64,000 bases of DNA from Alnus glutinosa (Eukaryota > Streptophyta > Magnoliopsida > Fagales > Betulaceae). Of this stretch, positions 1-11,400 are shown in pieces. The stretch lies in contig NC_084890.1 in the NCBI RefSeq assembly GCF_958979055.1, positions 25,616,616 to 25,680,615 of the forward strand. The letters run 5' to 3'. The position numbers and the translations under genes were made by a program. Under the pieces are notes generated by a model. The model had not been told where the DNA came from. It was given only the letters and a program-made list of their open reading frames with translations, and made no database searches. How positions within the stretch are numbered: the stretch's first letter is position 1; every line of letters begins with the position of its first letter.

Positions 1-1379
1 TGTTTCCGGAACTGGGTTATTGAAAATTATCTTGTGGGTTGATTTGTTCTCAGCCAAAAAAAGTCAGCCTTCAATGTTCTAACTGATTAGAACCACATAA
101 TTAATTAATTAAATTAAATTAAAGAAACAAACTGGGTCAGAAGCTAGGGGAGCACAATATTACCAGCACCAAGCTGGAAATCATTTTGTAATTGCAATGA
201 GGTAACCTTCTCAGGAATAAGAATATTCAGTAGCTAAGAGATCATTACCTTTCAACACTAAAATTACTCCATAATGGCCGCAAAGAGCCAAAGGGTCTCT
301 TTTGATTATCCATAAAACTCTGTTAATAATAGTCTCCACAAATACTAAATCAAATCCTAAATTAAATGTCTAATGAAACAAAAGAAACAAGCAAAACGGA
401 TAATCCAAGTCATTAGCAAAAAAGTGGAGCTGTGTTTTTGTTTGGGGGGGTGGGGCAGAGTTACAAAATTTCTCTGAAACATATACGCAGTGAAGTTCAA
501 TCATTCTGCTCCACCCTATGGGTAATTGAATGCTTACAGCTGGTAATTACAAGTCGTTACAAATTTACAGCAATAAACAGTCCTGAACAGTATCTTAATA
601 GCATACAACACGCATATAGATAATGAAATTGGCGCAGTGAAATATAACAAGCATATAGATAACAGAACCACATAACAGGAATAGTGATTGTCAATCAGAA
701 CTCTTCTGTTTCCTTCACACAAGATTGGTAATAATTTTACAAATATCCTAAAAAGTATTAACAAAACTTACATTGAAACTGGAGTTGGCTAAACAAGAAC
801 TTTATCAAGCTACAACAGTATCGGCAAAAGAAAAAGGAAAAAAAAAATGATCATTATTAATCGAGTGTGCCAAAGAACCAATTGCCAGTCCTAAGGACCC
901 TCATTACAGATATTTAGAAGTCACGCAGTAAAAGAAAAGATTAAAACTAATTTATATTTCTTATCAAAAAAAAAAAAAAAAACTAATTTATATTTGTAGA
1001 AATAATGTGCCTCATATAAAACCTATTGAGAATAACCTTTCAGGCTTAGAGAATTCCTATATGAAGGAGAACCCACGTGATTAAATGCTTAATGATCATA
1101 ACATGTAAATTCCAATCAAATGCCACTTTCCAGGCTTCTTCCCTCTAGCTACATATGCATGCCAGATTTTGTTGAAGATACAAAATTGAAAGAAGAAAAA
1201 AATCAATTATTCTAGCACGTCATATATTATTTGGACACCAATTTTTCGGTAATATTACTAATGCCAAATGCTCAAACATTTGAATTAGTAATTACTTAGA
1301 AAATGAAATAGCAGCACATAGAATCTCAGTGCAATGACGTAAAAAATACTTGAAGAAAGCAAATCACAACTGTAAATAC
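1..1379. repeat. Left arm of the segmental duplication; intron and flank DNA of a minus-strand gene
   Basis: The block matches 50038-51413 almost base for base; the differences are single substitutions and poly-A length changes. In the right copy this DNA is the intron between two phase-matched exons of a minus-strand gene, so here it is read as the same intron. The small open frames within it are AT-rich and show no protein features. The match runs on through the exon and into the gypsy LTR, ending near 1713 (right copy near 51746). Confidence 0.85.
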
Positions 1380-1448
1380 CTTCCCTCTAAAGCGAAACCA
1401 TGGGCATGCCAATACCAGGAGGAGGTAATTTTGTCTGCATCTTCAGAG
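1380..1448 (-). pseudogene. Exon fragment of an unrecognised gene, cut by the gypsy LTR
   Basis: On the minus strand this encodes SEDADKITSSWYWHAHGFAL followed by EGR and ends at a GT donor (AAG|GTATTTAC). The right copy (51414-51482) carries the same exon, and there the next exon continues the phase exactly. The upstream side of the exon is interrupted by the LTR that begins at 1449. The partner exon would lie left of position 1, outside the window. I do not recognise the protein. Confidence 0.55.
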
Positions 1449-2005
1449 TGTTATGCATCGGACTGAGGGAGCTGGGTGTACGGTTCGGACAAGGGTACCT
1501 TAATACCAGGGCTCAAGGTACCTTTCTAGGGCTGCCACGTGGTTCTCCTAGGGGAACAGAATCGGATGTGGACACCAGCTGCATAAGGCTATTAGAGTCA
1601 TTACGTTTATTTGTATGGGTCTTATTGTAATTTCCTGTATTACCTTTAATTTCCTAAGACAGTTTCAGGGTGTTCTGGAACGTGCTAAGTGGGTTGTAGA
1701 GAGCTAACTTAGTGGGTCAGTGGGTCAGTTAATCTTAATGGGTCAGTTGGGTCAGTTAATCTTAGTGGGTCAGTTATTATGTAGTGGGTTCGGCCATTAC
1801 TCGCAGTTCCCGATTGCATTGTTGTGCTACATGATTTAAACTAGAGAAGTGGAAATGAATGATATCTTTTGGGAGGTTAATCATACTACCGTGTGTTTAT
1901 GAGTTAAACCTGGAAGTGCTAAAACCTCTGAGCCGAGTGCTTAAGTGTGAAGGACTAGCCCCTCGAAATGCTAATTTCACTTAAATAATAACAAGGCACG
2001 TAACA
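1449..2005 (+). mobile_element. Ty3/gypsy 5' LTR (557 bp), left copy
   Basis: The LTR starts TGTTATGC and ends CGTAACA, giving a short terminal inverted repeat (TGTTA/TAACA). It is about the same length as the 3' LTR at 57565-58121 and matches it along its full length. It contains a GGGTCAGTT-type short repeat near 1712-1780. The preceding bases CAGAG resemble CAAAG found after the right-hand 3' LTR and are probably the 5-bp target duplication with one change. Confidence 0.9.
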
Positions 2006-2007
2006 AG

Positions 2008-2019
2008 TGGTATCAGAGC
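2008..2019 (+). other. Primer binding site (initiator Met-tRNA type)
   Basis: TGGTATCAGAGC lies two bases after the LTR end. It is the standard plant LTR-retrotransposon site complementary to the 3' end of initiator methionine tRNA, and it fixes the element's orientation as plus. Confidence 0.93.
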
Positions 2020-2034
2020 CGCGTTCCTGCGACC

Positions 2035-2500
2035 ATGACTGAAGGTACTCGTACATCTCAACTGGCGGAGGCTCTCACTAAGCTGAGAGAGGAGTGCAGA
2101 GCTGAGAGTCAGAAGTTAACCCAACTTTCTGATTCCTTCAGCACACAAAGTCAAAAGTTAACCCAACTTTCTGATTCTGTCAACATACAACAGGAGACTA
2201 TCAACAAACTTCAAGCAAACAACAAGGCATTTCAAAGTCGAACGGAGGAGAATTTGCATGTGATTATGGAAGCATTGGCAATCAAAGCACCCGAACAGAA
2301 TCATGGAGGGGTGATGGTACAGGGAGAAACAAGTGGGTAAAAGAGCCCCAACATACCTCCAATCACGAGAGAAGAAGGAATCATATCGGGATCAAGTGGT
2401 TCTTTTATTCCATCAGCCCCTGAGGGAGCAGAAATCAATCCCAAATCGGTCAACTTGGATTTCCCCAAGTTTGACGGAAACGACCCAAGTAATTGGGTTC
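2035..2500 (+). pseudogene. gag 5' fragment of the gypsy element
   Basis: The frame opens with MTEGTRTSQLAEALTKLREE shortly after the primer site. It has a coiled-coil-like region with two tandem copies of a QKLTQLSDS unit, and a TAA stop at 2338. Past the stop another frame shows the expected gag block containing FPKFDGNDPSNW, so there is also a frame change. Homology ends at about 2500, where a copied piece of the element's own upstream flank begins. Capsid, zinc knuckle and the whole of pol are missing here, but are present at 51747-57552 in the right copy. Confidence 0.8.
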
Positions 2501-2670
2501 TTAGTAATTACTTAGAAAATGAAATAGCAGTACATAGAATCTCAGTGCAATGACGTAAAAAATACTTGAAGAAAGCAAATCACAACTGTAAATACCTTCC
2601 CTCTAAAGCGAAACCATGGGCATGCCAATACCAGGAGGGGGTAATTTTGTCTGCATCTTCAGAGTGTTAT
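2501..2670 (+). repeat. 170-bp second copy of the LTR upstream flank
   Basis: 2501-2670 repeats 1285-1454 with about three differences. The copied piece covers the exon, its donor site and the first six bases of the gypsy LTR (TGTTAT). It joins truncated gag on the left through the shared string TTAGTAATTAC-like context, and copia DNA on the right. Confidence 0.9.
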
Positions 2671-4895
2671 TATAAAGACAAGAATATTTGTGTTTTAACT
2701 TGATGATATTTCATTGACGTTTATACATATTTATACATAGTTTACAAAAGACCGTTACAGTAGCAATCCCATAAAATTAGCTATGACTTAATTACAAAAT
2801 ATTTGAAATGATTATAGCTTGTTGCTAGCTTTCCTTTCTAGTGTAGCTTGATCTTCGGAGGTTTCCTTGTAATTTTGAATTGGTGTTGCGCGTGTCCTTT
2901 CCAGAAGATACTTGCCATGTTGAGCAGCAGGCTTGCTGTCATGGGCTGGTGCCGTGGCTGTGTGAGGAGTAGACAACGTGATATGTGGAGAATGAGTGAT
3001 AGCAGCTAATGTCTTAATAAGGTATGCTTCAAGTACCTCAAGATACGTTTGACAGCAGCCCAGTGATGGACAGCTGGGCGTTGGAGGAATTGGCATACTT
3101 TATTGACTGCAAAGGAGATATCCGGTCGAGTGAGGGAGAGGTATTGGAGAGAGCAAACTATGCTTCTGTACAGTGACGGATCATCAAAGGCTTCACCATC
3201 AAATTTTGACAAGGTCTTCGAGGAAGACATGGGAGAGGTTACTGGCTTTGCAGAGAGCATGTTGGATTTTTGGAGGATATCCAAAATATACTTTCTTTGA
3301 GAGAGAAAAATGTCCTTGCTGTCATGAAGGACTTCCACGCCCAAGAAGTAGTGAAGATTGCCAAGATCCTTGATGGGAAAATCACACTGTAGCTTAGAGA
3401 TGAGCCTGTCAGTAAGGTGGGAGCTGGGGCTAGTGATTATGATGTCGTCCACATAAATAAGTATGAATATTTTGGTAGGACCTGCATCAAAAATAAACAA
3501 GGAGGTGTCTGCCCGGGAGCCAGTGAATCCAAGTTCAAGTTGGCGAGTGCTGAGGCAGGAGAACCATGCCCGAGGTGCCTGCTTCAAGCCATAAAGGGAC
3601 TTTTTAAGGTGGCACACATGATTGGGAAAGGCTGGATGAACAAAACCAGGAGGCTAGAGCATGTAGACATTTTCCTGCAAAAATCCATGTAGAAAGGCAT
3701 TTGTAACATCTAATTGTTTAATGCACCAGTTAGAGGAGACTGCAAGGGAGAGAACAGTCCGGATGGTTGTTGGTTTAACCACTGGACTAAACGTATCACC
3801 ATAGTCAAGGCCGGGGAGCTGATGAAACCCTTTGGCCACTAAGCGGGCTTTGTAGCGATCAATGGTCCCATCCGGTTTTCTCTTGATTTTATACACCCAT
3901 TTGCATCCAACAAGGTTCATCTGAGGTTGGCGGGGAACAAGTGTCCATGTTCCATTTTGCAGGAGAGCATTAAACTCTGAGGTCATAGCTGCTCTCCATT
4001 CGGCAGACTGATTTGCTGTTGTGAAGGATGTAGGCTCCTCAGTAGGTGATAGCTTCAGAGTGAGGTGGGCTTTTGGTGGAGGGTAGGGAATGGTGCCATC
4101 TGTGAAGGTACGGGGTCTGTGAATTTGACTCTTGGAACGAGTTTGCATGGGGTGAGGGACATGTGGAATAATGGTTGAGCTGGGTAGGGGACACGGGTCA
4201 ATGGGTGGTTCAATCGGATTGGTTGCATGGGAAGGAGTCGGTGGGGAAATAGAAGGTAGAGTAGTAGGTTGGTGGGGAAAGGTTGGAGGTGTGTTACAGG
4301 GTGGGGAGTTGGGCGGGACAGGTGGAGGTGAGGAAAGTGAGAGAGTAGAAGGGAGAGACACAGGCTTACATAATGAACGAGGTGTAGGAGCCGGGAGATG
4401 CTGAAAAGGGAAGGACGTTTCATCAAAAATGACATTGCGGGATATATAGATTCGACTCGAGGGAATGTGCAGACAACGATAGCCTTTGTGGTGGAGGCTA
4501 TAGCCTATGAAGACACGGAGTTGGGAACGAAATTCAAGTTTGTGACAGTTGTAGGGTCTGAGGTGAGGCCAGCAGGCACACCCAAACACCTTCAGAACAT
4601 TGTAATCAGGAATTTTGTGGAAGAGGAGTTCAAATGGAGACTTGTTGTGAGTGACAGGGGAGGGAAGACGATTAATTAGAAAAGTTGCAGTGAGGAAAGC
4701 TTCATCCCAGTATTTGAAAGGCATGGAGGCAGAGGCAAGCAAGGAGAGGCCGATTTCGACAATGTGTCGATGCTTGCGTTCAACGGAACCTTGTTGTTGG
4801 TGAGTATGAGGGTAGGAGATGCGATGGGAGATCCCTTATCGGGAGAGAATAGGATTGAGAGATTTGAATTCATCCCCCCAGTCTGATTGGATTGA
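2671..4895 (-). mobile_element. Truncated Ty1/copia retrotransposon (LTR end, RT, part of integrase)
   Basis: Reading right to left there is the C-terminal half of integrase (from 4895, including [16 protein letters not shown]), a proline-rich linker (about 4100-4420), then reverse transcriptase with WVYKIK (about 3890), the block containing KKSLYGLKQAPRAW (about 3600) and the YVDD catalytic box (about 3445). RNase H is deleted near 3015. The frame is kept throughout but carries a TAA near 4840 and a TAG at 3654-3656. The leftmost 200-350 bases look like the 3' LTR end (TATA-like and AATGAAAT-like signals, ending AACA on the minus strand). The left edge shares TGTTAT with the gypsy LTR, so the exact boundary is ambiguous by six bases. 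Gag, protease and the 5' LTR are absent. Confidence 0.88.
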
Positions 4896-5097
4896 TTGTT
4901 TTATGAGTCACTTATATTTTTTTATATATTAAATATATGTAGATTAAAGTTTTAACACAAATTCAAAACAAAAATTTGTATATTAAAGTTTAGTAAAATA
5001 GAATTCAGGTCAAACCAAGTCGATCCGTTTAGACACGATTAATGAATTGGTTAATTTTGGATCAACTCGCTTAATCCACAAGTGACTCGCATAAATC

Positions 5098-5130
<33 letters not shown>

Positions 5131-5517
5131 TTTAAAACACTCAAGTCTAAGACTAAAAAAAAAGTTCCTAATTATAAAGATATTAACTTTGGTAGTGTAA
5201 TTCATTTTCATGCTTAAGAGCACTAGCAGCAGATTCCAAACTATTTTTCCCTATACAAAAACACCCCACAACAGCTTCCCTTTATCTTTCTCTATATCAT
5301 TAAAATAACATTGTTGACCTTTTACCTTTTTTTTTTTACTTTATTCCGAAAGCTTCTGCATCTTTTTACCTCTTCTTCTTTGAAGCCATTTATGCCATTT
5401 CTTTTCTTTTTCTTCCGGCCAGTTCTCTCATCTCTGTCTTCTTCTCCCTCTCGTCTGTCTCTCTTTTTTTTTTCTTTTTTTTTTTTCCATAAAATCTCTT
5501 CTTCTTCTTCTTCTTCT

Positions 5518-5572
<55 letters not shown>

Positions 5573-6836
5573 TTCTTTCTCGCTCTTGTCTGCATCTTCT
5601 TTTTTACTCAATCCCTCTCCTGTTCTTTGTTTCTTCGTTTTTTCTTTTGTTCACTCATCTGTTGTTGATTGAGAATGAGAGAAGACAGAGAACAAGAGAG
5701 AGACAGAGGGGTGAAGGGAGAAGCGTCGTTGTCCATCTCTGTCCATCTCCGCAGACGGCATCAGAAGCTTCAAGGAGGAGGAAGGGGATTTTGTGGGAGT
5801 TGAGGTGGGTGGGAGCCGCAAGACCCGCAAGGAGAGAGGTTGAAGACGACTGAATGAGAGAGGAGAGAGAGAGCTGTTTTTTTTTAGGTTGAGGATGCGT
5901 AGAGAGAGGAGAGAGACAAACGTTTTCTTTTATTAAAATAAGCTGTTGGGAAGCTACAGTGCTTCCCAATCCAAGGGTGACCCTCTAAAATAGGGTAACT
6001 ACTGTAGCTTGATTTTTTGTGATTTTTTTTCAAATTTTCCTTATTTTAGGGAACAAAACTACTTATAAGGAATCTGCTACTAGTGCTCTAATAACTGATA
6101 ATTATTGTAAAGAAATAGCCTCTCATTCTCTCAAAAAATTATTTATGTGCTTGACAGCCTGTGCCAAAATTTGCATATGTTGCCATGTTTGATATCTGCT
6201 CATGTAACTCTTGTAATTAGTATTGATAGAGTTTTGGCATGTAGCTGAATTTGTAAATTATTTGAACACTTGATGCATGTGTGACAAGCCTGACACCCAA
6301 CCTTACTTAGCTAACCTAAATAAATGGATCAGCTGAGATTCACATGAGAAATTATAACTTTCAGCATGGTCGCATAAAAATAATTTTTATTATTTTTAGA
6401 TATTGCACTCAAAATGTTTTATTATAAATCAAGTGAGCTGAGCTGGTGGGGATATATAATCAAGGTAATTATATCTATTGAGCAATGCAATATTAATCTG
6501 TATTATTGTGAAGAAGAAATGAATTTGAAGTGGAGGTTACCTGTATTTAGATTGTGAAGAAATGAATGAGCCCAACTTCCTTTCATCATTCTTATAGTCC
6601 AGAATCCAGATATAACTAAGCTGCATGCTTCAACAACTAGGGTTTCTTGTTTTTACTTGCATAAATCTCCTATGGTGTTCTAAAATCTCTACAAAACAGT
6701 AACAATAGAATCATCCTTATCATTATTCAGAAATAAATCATCATGTAAACTGCACAATAAATATTCATCGTTTTCTTCCATGAAAATTTTCACAGGAAGA
6801 ACATATTTCCCCCCACGAAAATAATAACAAGAAAGA
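4896..6836. other. Intergenic DNA with TA and CT microsatellites
   Basis: No gene is seen. A TA tract lies at about 5098-5124. A pyrimidine-rich stretch at 5300-5700 contains (CTT)n and then a pure (CT)n tract at about 5521-5569. The part from about 5570 to 6330 is repeated at 60235-60920, and is the 3' flank of the F-box genes. The long frames through the CT tract are low-complexity serine/leucine or arginine/glutamate runs and are not genes. Confidence 0.75.
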
Positions 6837-9800
6837 TCACTCGAGTACTAAATTAACTGTAGATGGCACCTCCGGACCCAGAATTTTGAGAATTCGCTCT
6901 CGCTCGATTTTAGTTTTGGATATCTCCATAACACAGCATTCACCGTCGCCTAAATAAGGTGTTATTTCTAGAACAATTCTCATCTTCTCAAGCAGAATAG
7001 CATTTTTTAGCAGAAGTACGGCAAGGTCAAATTCAATTGGACAAGCATAAAAACCACGTAGCTCCACTTTCTTGAGACGCTGATGTTGACAATATTCTTT
7101 AAGAGGTATCTTTTTGTGCTCTCTGTAATCTGCTCCTTCTATTATCTTTTGGCGCTTTATCCGTTCTTCCTCACTGCAGGGAAGATGGAGCTAAAAACAA
7201 GAAAGAACAAAACAAAAATTGTTGATTTTTAAGCAAGGTATTAATTATTTTGAATAACATGTCACAATCAGAAGGATATTTCCAAGATAGTCAAAACATG
7301 AGTACATGTTGTCGCATATATATAACAATATGAGAGAATTAATCACAAAAAACAAAAAAGGCGTCCACAAATCATTTTTTTTGATAAGTAATAGCAATTT
7401 ATTAAAAAGCGCAGAGGGGCGCAACCCTTATACACGGGAGGTATACAAGAAAGCCCCTAACAGGGTCGAACAGAAAATAAATTTAAGAAATCTACATAAG
7501 TAAATACACTCAAACTATGGTGTGGCACTATCCAAAAATATAAAGTATCGATCAGCCGCTTCCGAAGCTCCACCATAGATGTCTCTACATCTTCAAACAG
7601 ACGAGCATTCCGCTCCCTCCAAATACACCAAAGCAAGCACAAAGGAGCTAAACGCCAAGCCTCTATAGCTTGACCACTCCCCATTGCCGCTCCCCAACTC
7701 TTTAACAATTCCAACACCGTTCGAGGCATAACCCACTCAACCCCAAATAAAATAAGAATGTAGCTCCAAAGAGCCTGGGCGACCTCGCAATGAAGTAACA
7801 AGTGATCTATAGACTCCCCACTCTTCTTGCATAAACAACACCACTCCATTACTATTACATTCCTCTTACGCAAGTTATGGTGCGTCAATATTTTGCCCAA
7901 AGCCGCTGACCAAACGAAGAAAGCCACCCTTGTTGGAGCCTTAACACGCCAAATATTCTTCCAAGGAAAATAAGGGCCATCTTCCTTAATGAGCTCATCG
8001 TAGAAGGATCTCACCTCAAATAAACCTTTTTTGGAGGGATTCCACACTAATCTGTCACTCTCTCCTTGACGAGTCGAAGTGGAATATAATCGATCGAAGA
8101 AAGAAAGGACCATGTCCATCTCCCAATCCTGGATTTGTCTCGTAAAAAGAACATTCCACTGAATTACACCATTATGAACCACCAAATTATCCGCCACCAA
8201 CGCGTCTTTGTTCCTTACTATAGAAAAAAGAGCTGGAAAGCATTGCTTCAAGGAACCATCCCCACACCACCAATCTTTCCAAAAGCTAATATTTGATCCA
8301 CTCCCCACTTCAAAACGAACGAAGTTGCGGAATTTCTCCCACCCCCTCCTTATATGTTTCCATACACCCACTCCGAAAGAACCCGAAACCTCTTTCGAGC
8401 ACCACCCACCCTCTAGACTCTGGAATTTGGCATCAATCACCAACCGCCATAAAGCCTCTCTCTCCCTACCATATCTCCACAACCATTTACCCAGGAGCGC
8501 TCGATTGAACTGGATGAGATTGTGAACTCCTAACCCACCTGCATACAAAGGCGTACAGATCTTGTTCCAATTCACTAAATGAAATTTTTTCTCGCCACCA
8601 AAGGCGTCCACAAATCATTACAATCAGAAGCATCAAGCTGCAAACCTAAAAAGAAAATAGTCAAATACATCATGTTTTTGAATTCAAGACAAAAAATTGT
8701 ACATTAAAACCAAGTGAGACCGATTTCCAAAGGCTAATAATCACTAATGGCATAGAGCATAAACCACTCACATAATATCTTTTCAACTCTTAGATAACAA
8801 TAACATCACTAACAACTCTTTCCGCTCACTTGTCAAAATCTCTTGCCTCGAAGAAACTAGTGAATGTGAATATATAAAGTATAGAAACCATCCTATATAT
8901 ACTTTCACTCCAAATTCTTGTTAATATCATACAAAACAATAGGTGGATAACTACGTTCTGAAAAAATTTACTCAAAGCAAGTAGTAAACCAGGTTCTTTT
9001 TTAACCTAAATTTTGTCAAACAATAGTTAAATTACTGGCAATCATTTCCACTCTCCAATCCCGAATCTTTCCAAAAAATTGAATGCAAAATGCATTTGAA
9101 ATTATAACATAAAAATATCTCGGTGACAAATCCTTCCTGGCGTCATAGAAACAATAGGTGATATTTGCGTTTAAAAAGAAAATCTTTCAAACAATGGTGT
9201 AAAGAAAAGTGTAATAAATATCTCTGCCATGTTACCTATAAAAGGAATACTTCCATTAATCAGGTCACAAAACACCCAATATTTATCCAAGTCTAGAGAC
9301 TCCTCCAACTAATATTTTGTTTGAAAACATAAAATGGAGCTATGGCTTAAAAAAAGGGTAAACAATCATACAAATCTTAGTTTAATAACGTATCAAAAGC
9401 AAAAAAATAAAAATAAAGAGATTGTACAAAGTTCCAGGGAACAAAAGGCCCGTTGCAGGTCAACAATCAAATAAAAATGTGCTTGATATAGAAGATAACT
9501 TACATCCATCTCAAGTTCAACCAATGATGGAGCCGCCTCCAAAAAAGCAGAGGTCAGGTCCAGCAAGATTTTTCTAAATCTTACACCTAATAGCTTCAAT
9601 TGCTTGAGTCTAGTAAATGTGGTTAAGGGCTTAGGTATTAAATCAACCTGAAATACAATGGAAAGAAATGATTAACTAAAGACATGATGTTAAAAAATGA
9701 TGACAAAAAGTTCAACTAAAATTTTTGCTGTGGCAATACCTGGACAAATGGAGTGGACACTAATAAAGTTTCAACTAGAGGAAAGTCTTTTGCAAGTGTG

Positions 9801-10735
9801 CTAAGGACATATGTTATTTGAGTTCTAGGATCAGGCTGCAAAGTTCTACGATCAGACTGCAAAGTTCTACGATTAGACTGCAAAGTCACACATAGTCTAA
9901 CAGGTTCTGCAATGTTCTTTAACAAGACCTGCCCAAACATCTTTGCGTCATACTCAATTGATGCAATACCTATGGCATCATGAATTTCAACTCTTTCTAA
10001 AGGCTCGCAACGAAATATCCTCAAGTGCCTCAGCCTGAGAAACCGACATCCACTAGATAATTTTAAACGAAATGGACAACGGCATTCGCTTATACTAAAC
10101 CATTCTAAAGATGGGCAACTAGACAAAATGTTATCCACATCCTCTTGATTTAAACTTGTCTTTTTCAATGCGAGGGATGAAAGGGAGTTCAAGCCATTGT
10201 AATTTTCTGGAATACTCAGGCTGCAAAAATTCAAAGACAAATGTTTTATCTTAGGCCGTTTCCCTGCTAGAGCAAATAGCCAATATGGAAATTTATAGAG
10301 CTCATGATACAAGTCTGACAAATGATCGTCTAACAGGTTGATGTCAAACTTTTGAACTTGCATATCAATTGCAAATTGAATCCATCGATCAACGTCGCAA
10401 CCATGATCACTACCCAACGGATACTCAACCTTGAAAGAATCTACGTTTTTGCCGACATAGAGTTCTAGAATATGATTGGCCCATCTAACAAATCTTCCCT
10501 TTTGCTTCTGTTTCCACAGAGTAGGCTGCCTTTTGAAATGGTCCAAGTATAAAAAATGTCCAAGCATGTTTTTGGCATCTAGGTCAAGATTAGAAGAGGT
10601 CCTCCAAATGTATCTCCATCTTTTTGAAAGGATACTAGTAGTGGCAGCCTCCCTCAATGAGTTTAATGATATTATAGAAGAAAGAATATCCACCGGCAAT
10701 CTACCAGTCAGATCGGCCTCTGGGTCATTGTCAAT
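6837..10735 (-). CDS. F-box/FBD/LRR protein, copy A (5' exon missing)
   Basis: Exons on the minus strand: 9740-10735 (F-box and LRR), 9504-9647 and 6837-7190 (FBD-like end), with GT donors, AG acceptors and phase 0 at each join (332, 48 and 118 codons). The F-box is near the start of the first listed exon (GRLPVDILSSIISLNSLREA then SKRWRYIWR). The middle holds LRR-like strands, and the last exon carries the FBD-type block LRGFYACPIEFDLAVLLLKN. Family members usually act as substrate receptors in SCF ubiquitin ligases; the target is unknown. The 5' coding exon seen in copies B and C is cut off at about 10897-10907 by the tandem-duplication junction. A LINE sits in the last intron. The only start available is intron read-through (MESCLCYFVCTQ), so expression as a normal protein is doubtful. 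Confidence 0.75.
7377..8599 (-). mobile_element. 5'-truncated L1-type LINE in the F-box A intron
   Basis: The piece is flanked by a perfect 20-bp target duplication, AAAGGCGTCCACAAATCATT, at 7357-7376 and 8600-8619. The 3' end is a T-run on the plus strand followed by GATAAGTAAT and the same 3' UTR as the LINE at 16405. One frame (7457-8611) encodes the end of ORF2, including the zinc-binding RT-associated region (KAPTRVAFFVWSAALGKILT, then CCLCKKSGESIDHLLLHC). It lacks endonuclease and RT core, as expected for incomplete reverse transcription. Confidence 0.96.
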
Positions 10736-11400
10736 CTGTGTGCACACAAAATAACATAAACAAGATTCCAAAGTAAAGGTACGTCTTTGTTATTAATAAA
10801 GCCAAAAAAGAACAAACAATTTAGAGTGTTTAATATAATGTGGATTGCATAGAAATATATCAAAAACTTAAACTTACACCAAGCAACGTCTTGGCCTGAG
10901 ATTCACATGAGAAATTATAACTTTCAGCATGCTCGCATAAAAATAATTTTTATTATCTTTAGATATTCCACTCAAAATGTTTTATTATAAATCAAGTGAG
11001 CTGAGCTGGTGGGGATATAATCAAGGTACTCATATCTATTGAGCAATGCAATATTAATCTTTATTATTGTGAAGAAGAAATGAATTTGAAGTGGAGGAGA
11101 TTACCTGCATTTAGATTGTGAAGAAATGAATGAGCCCAACTTCCTTTCATCATTCTTATAGTCCAGAATCCAGATATAACTAAGCTGCATGCTTCAACAA
11201 CTAGGGTTTCTTGTTTTTACTTGCATAAATCTCCTATGGTGTTCTAAAATCTCTACAAAACAGTAACAATACAATCATCCTTATCATTATTCAGAAATAA
11301 ATCATCATGTAAACTGCACAATAAATATTCATCGTTTTCTTCCATGAAAATTTTCACAGGAAGGGCAAATTTCCCCCCACAAAAATAATAACAAGAAAGA
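10736..11400. repeat. Tandem-duplication junction and 3' flank of F-box copy B
   Basis: From the copy A side the DNA follows the F-box first intron up to ACGTCTTGGCCTGAGATT. At about 10897-10907 it switches to the sequence normally found downstream of the F-box genes (GAGATTCACATGAGAAATT, as at 6335 and 60942). The rest, to 11400, is that 3' flank, with about 95% identity to 6336-6836. No other gene is seen. Confidence 0.85.

Noticed and set aside
1400-1630. 76-aa frame starting MGMPIPGGG (also 51434-51664)
   Set aside because: It runs from the antisense of an exon into the LTR; the shared sequence in the two arms is duplication, not protein conservation.
5311-5853. 180-aa plus-strand and 73-aa minus-strand frames through the CT tract
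   Set aside because: They are serine/leucine or arginine/glutamate runs produced by the CT microsatellite, with no domain and no conservation beyond the DNA repeat.
8208-8525. Plus-strand frame of 105 aa
   Set aside because: It is antisense to the LINE ORF2 and has no support of its own.
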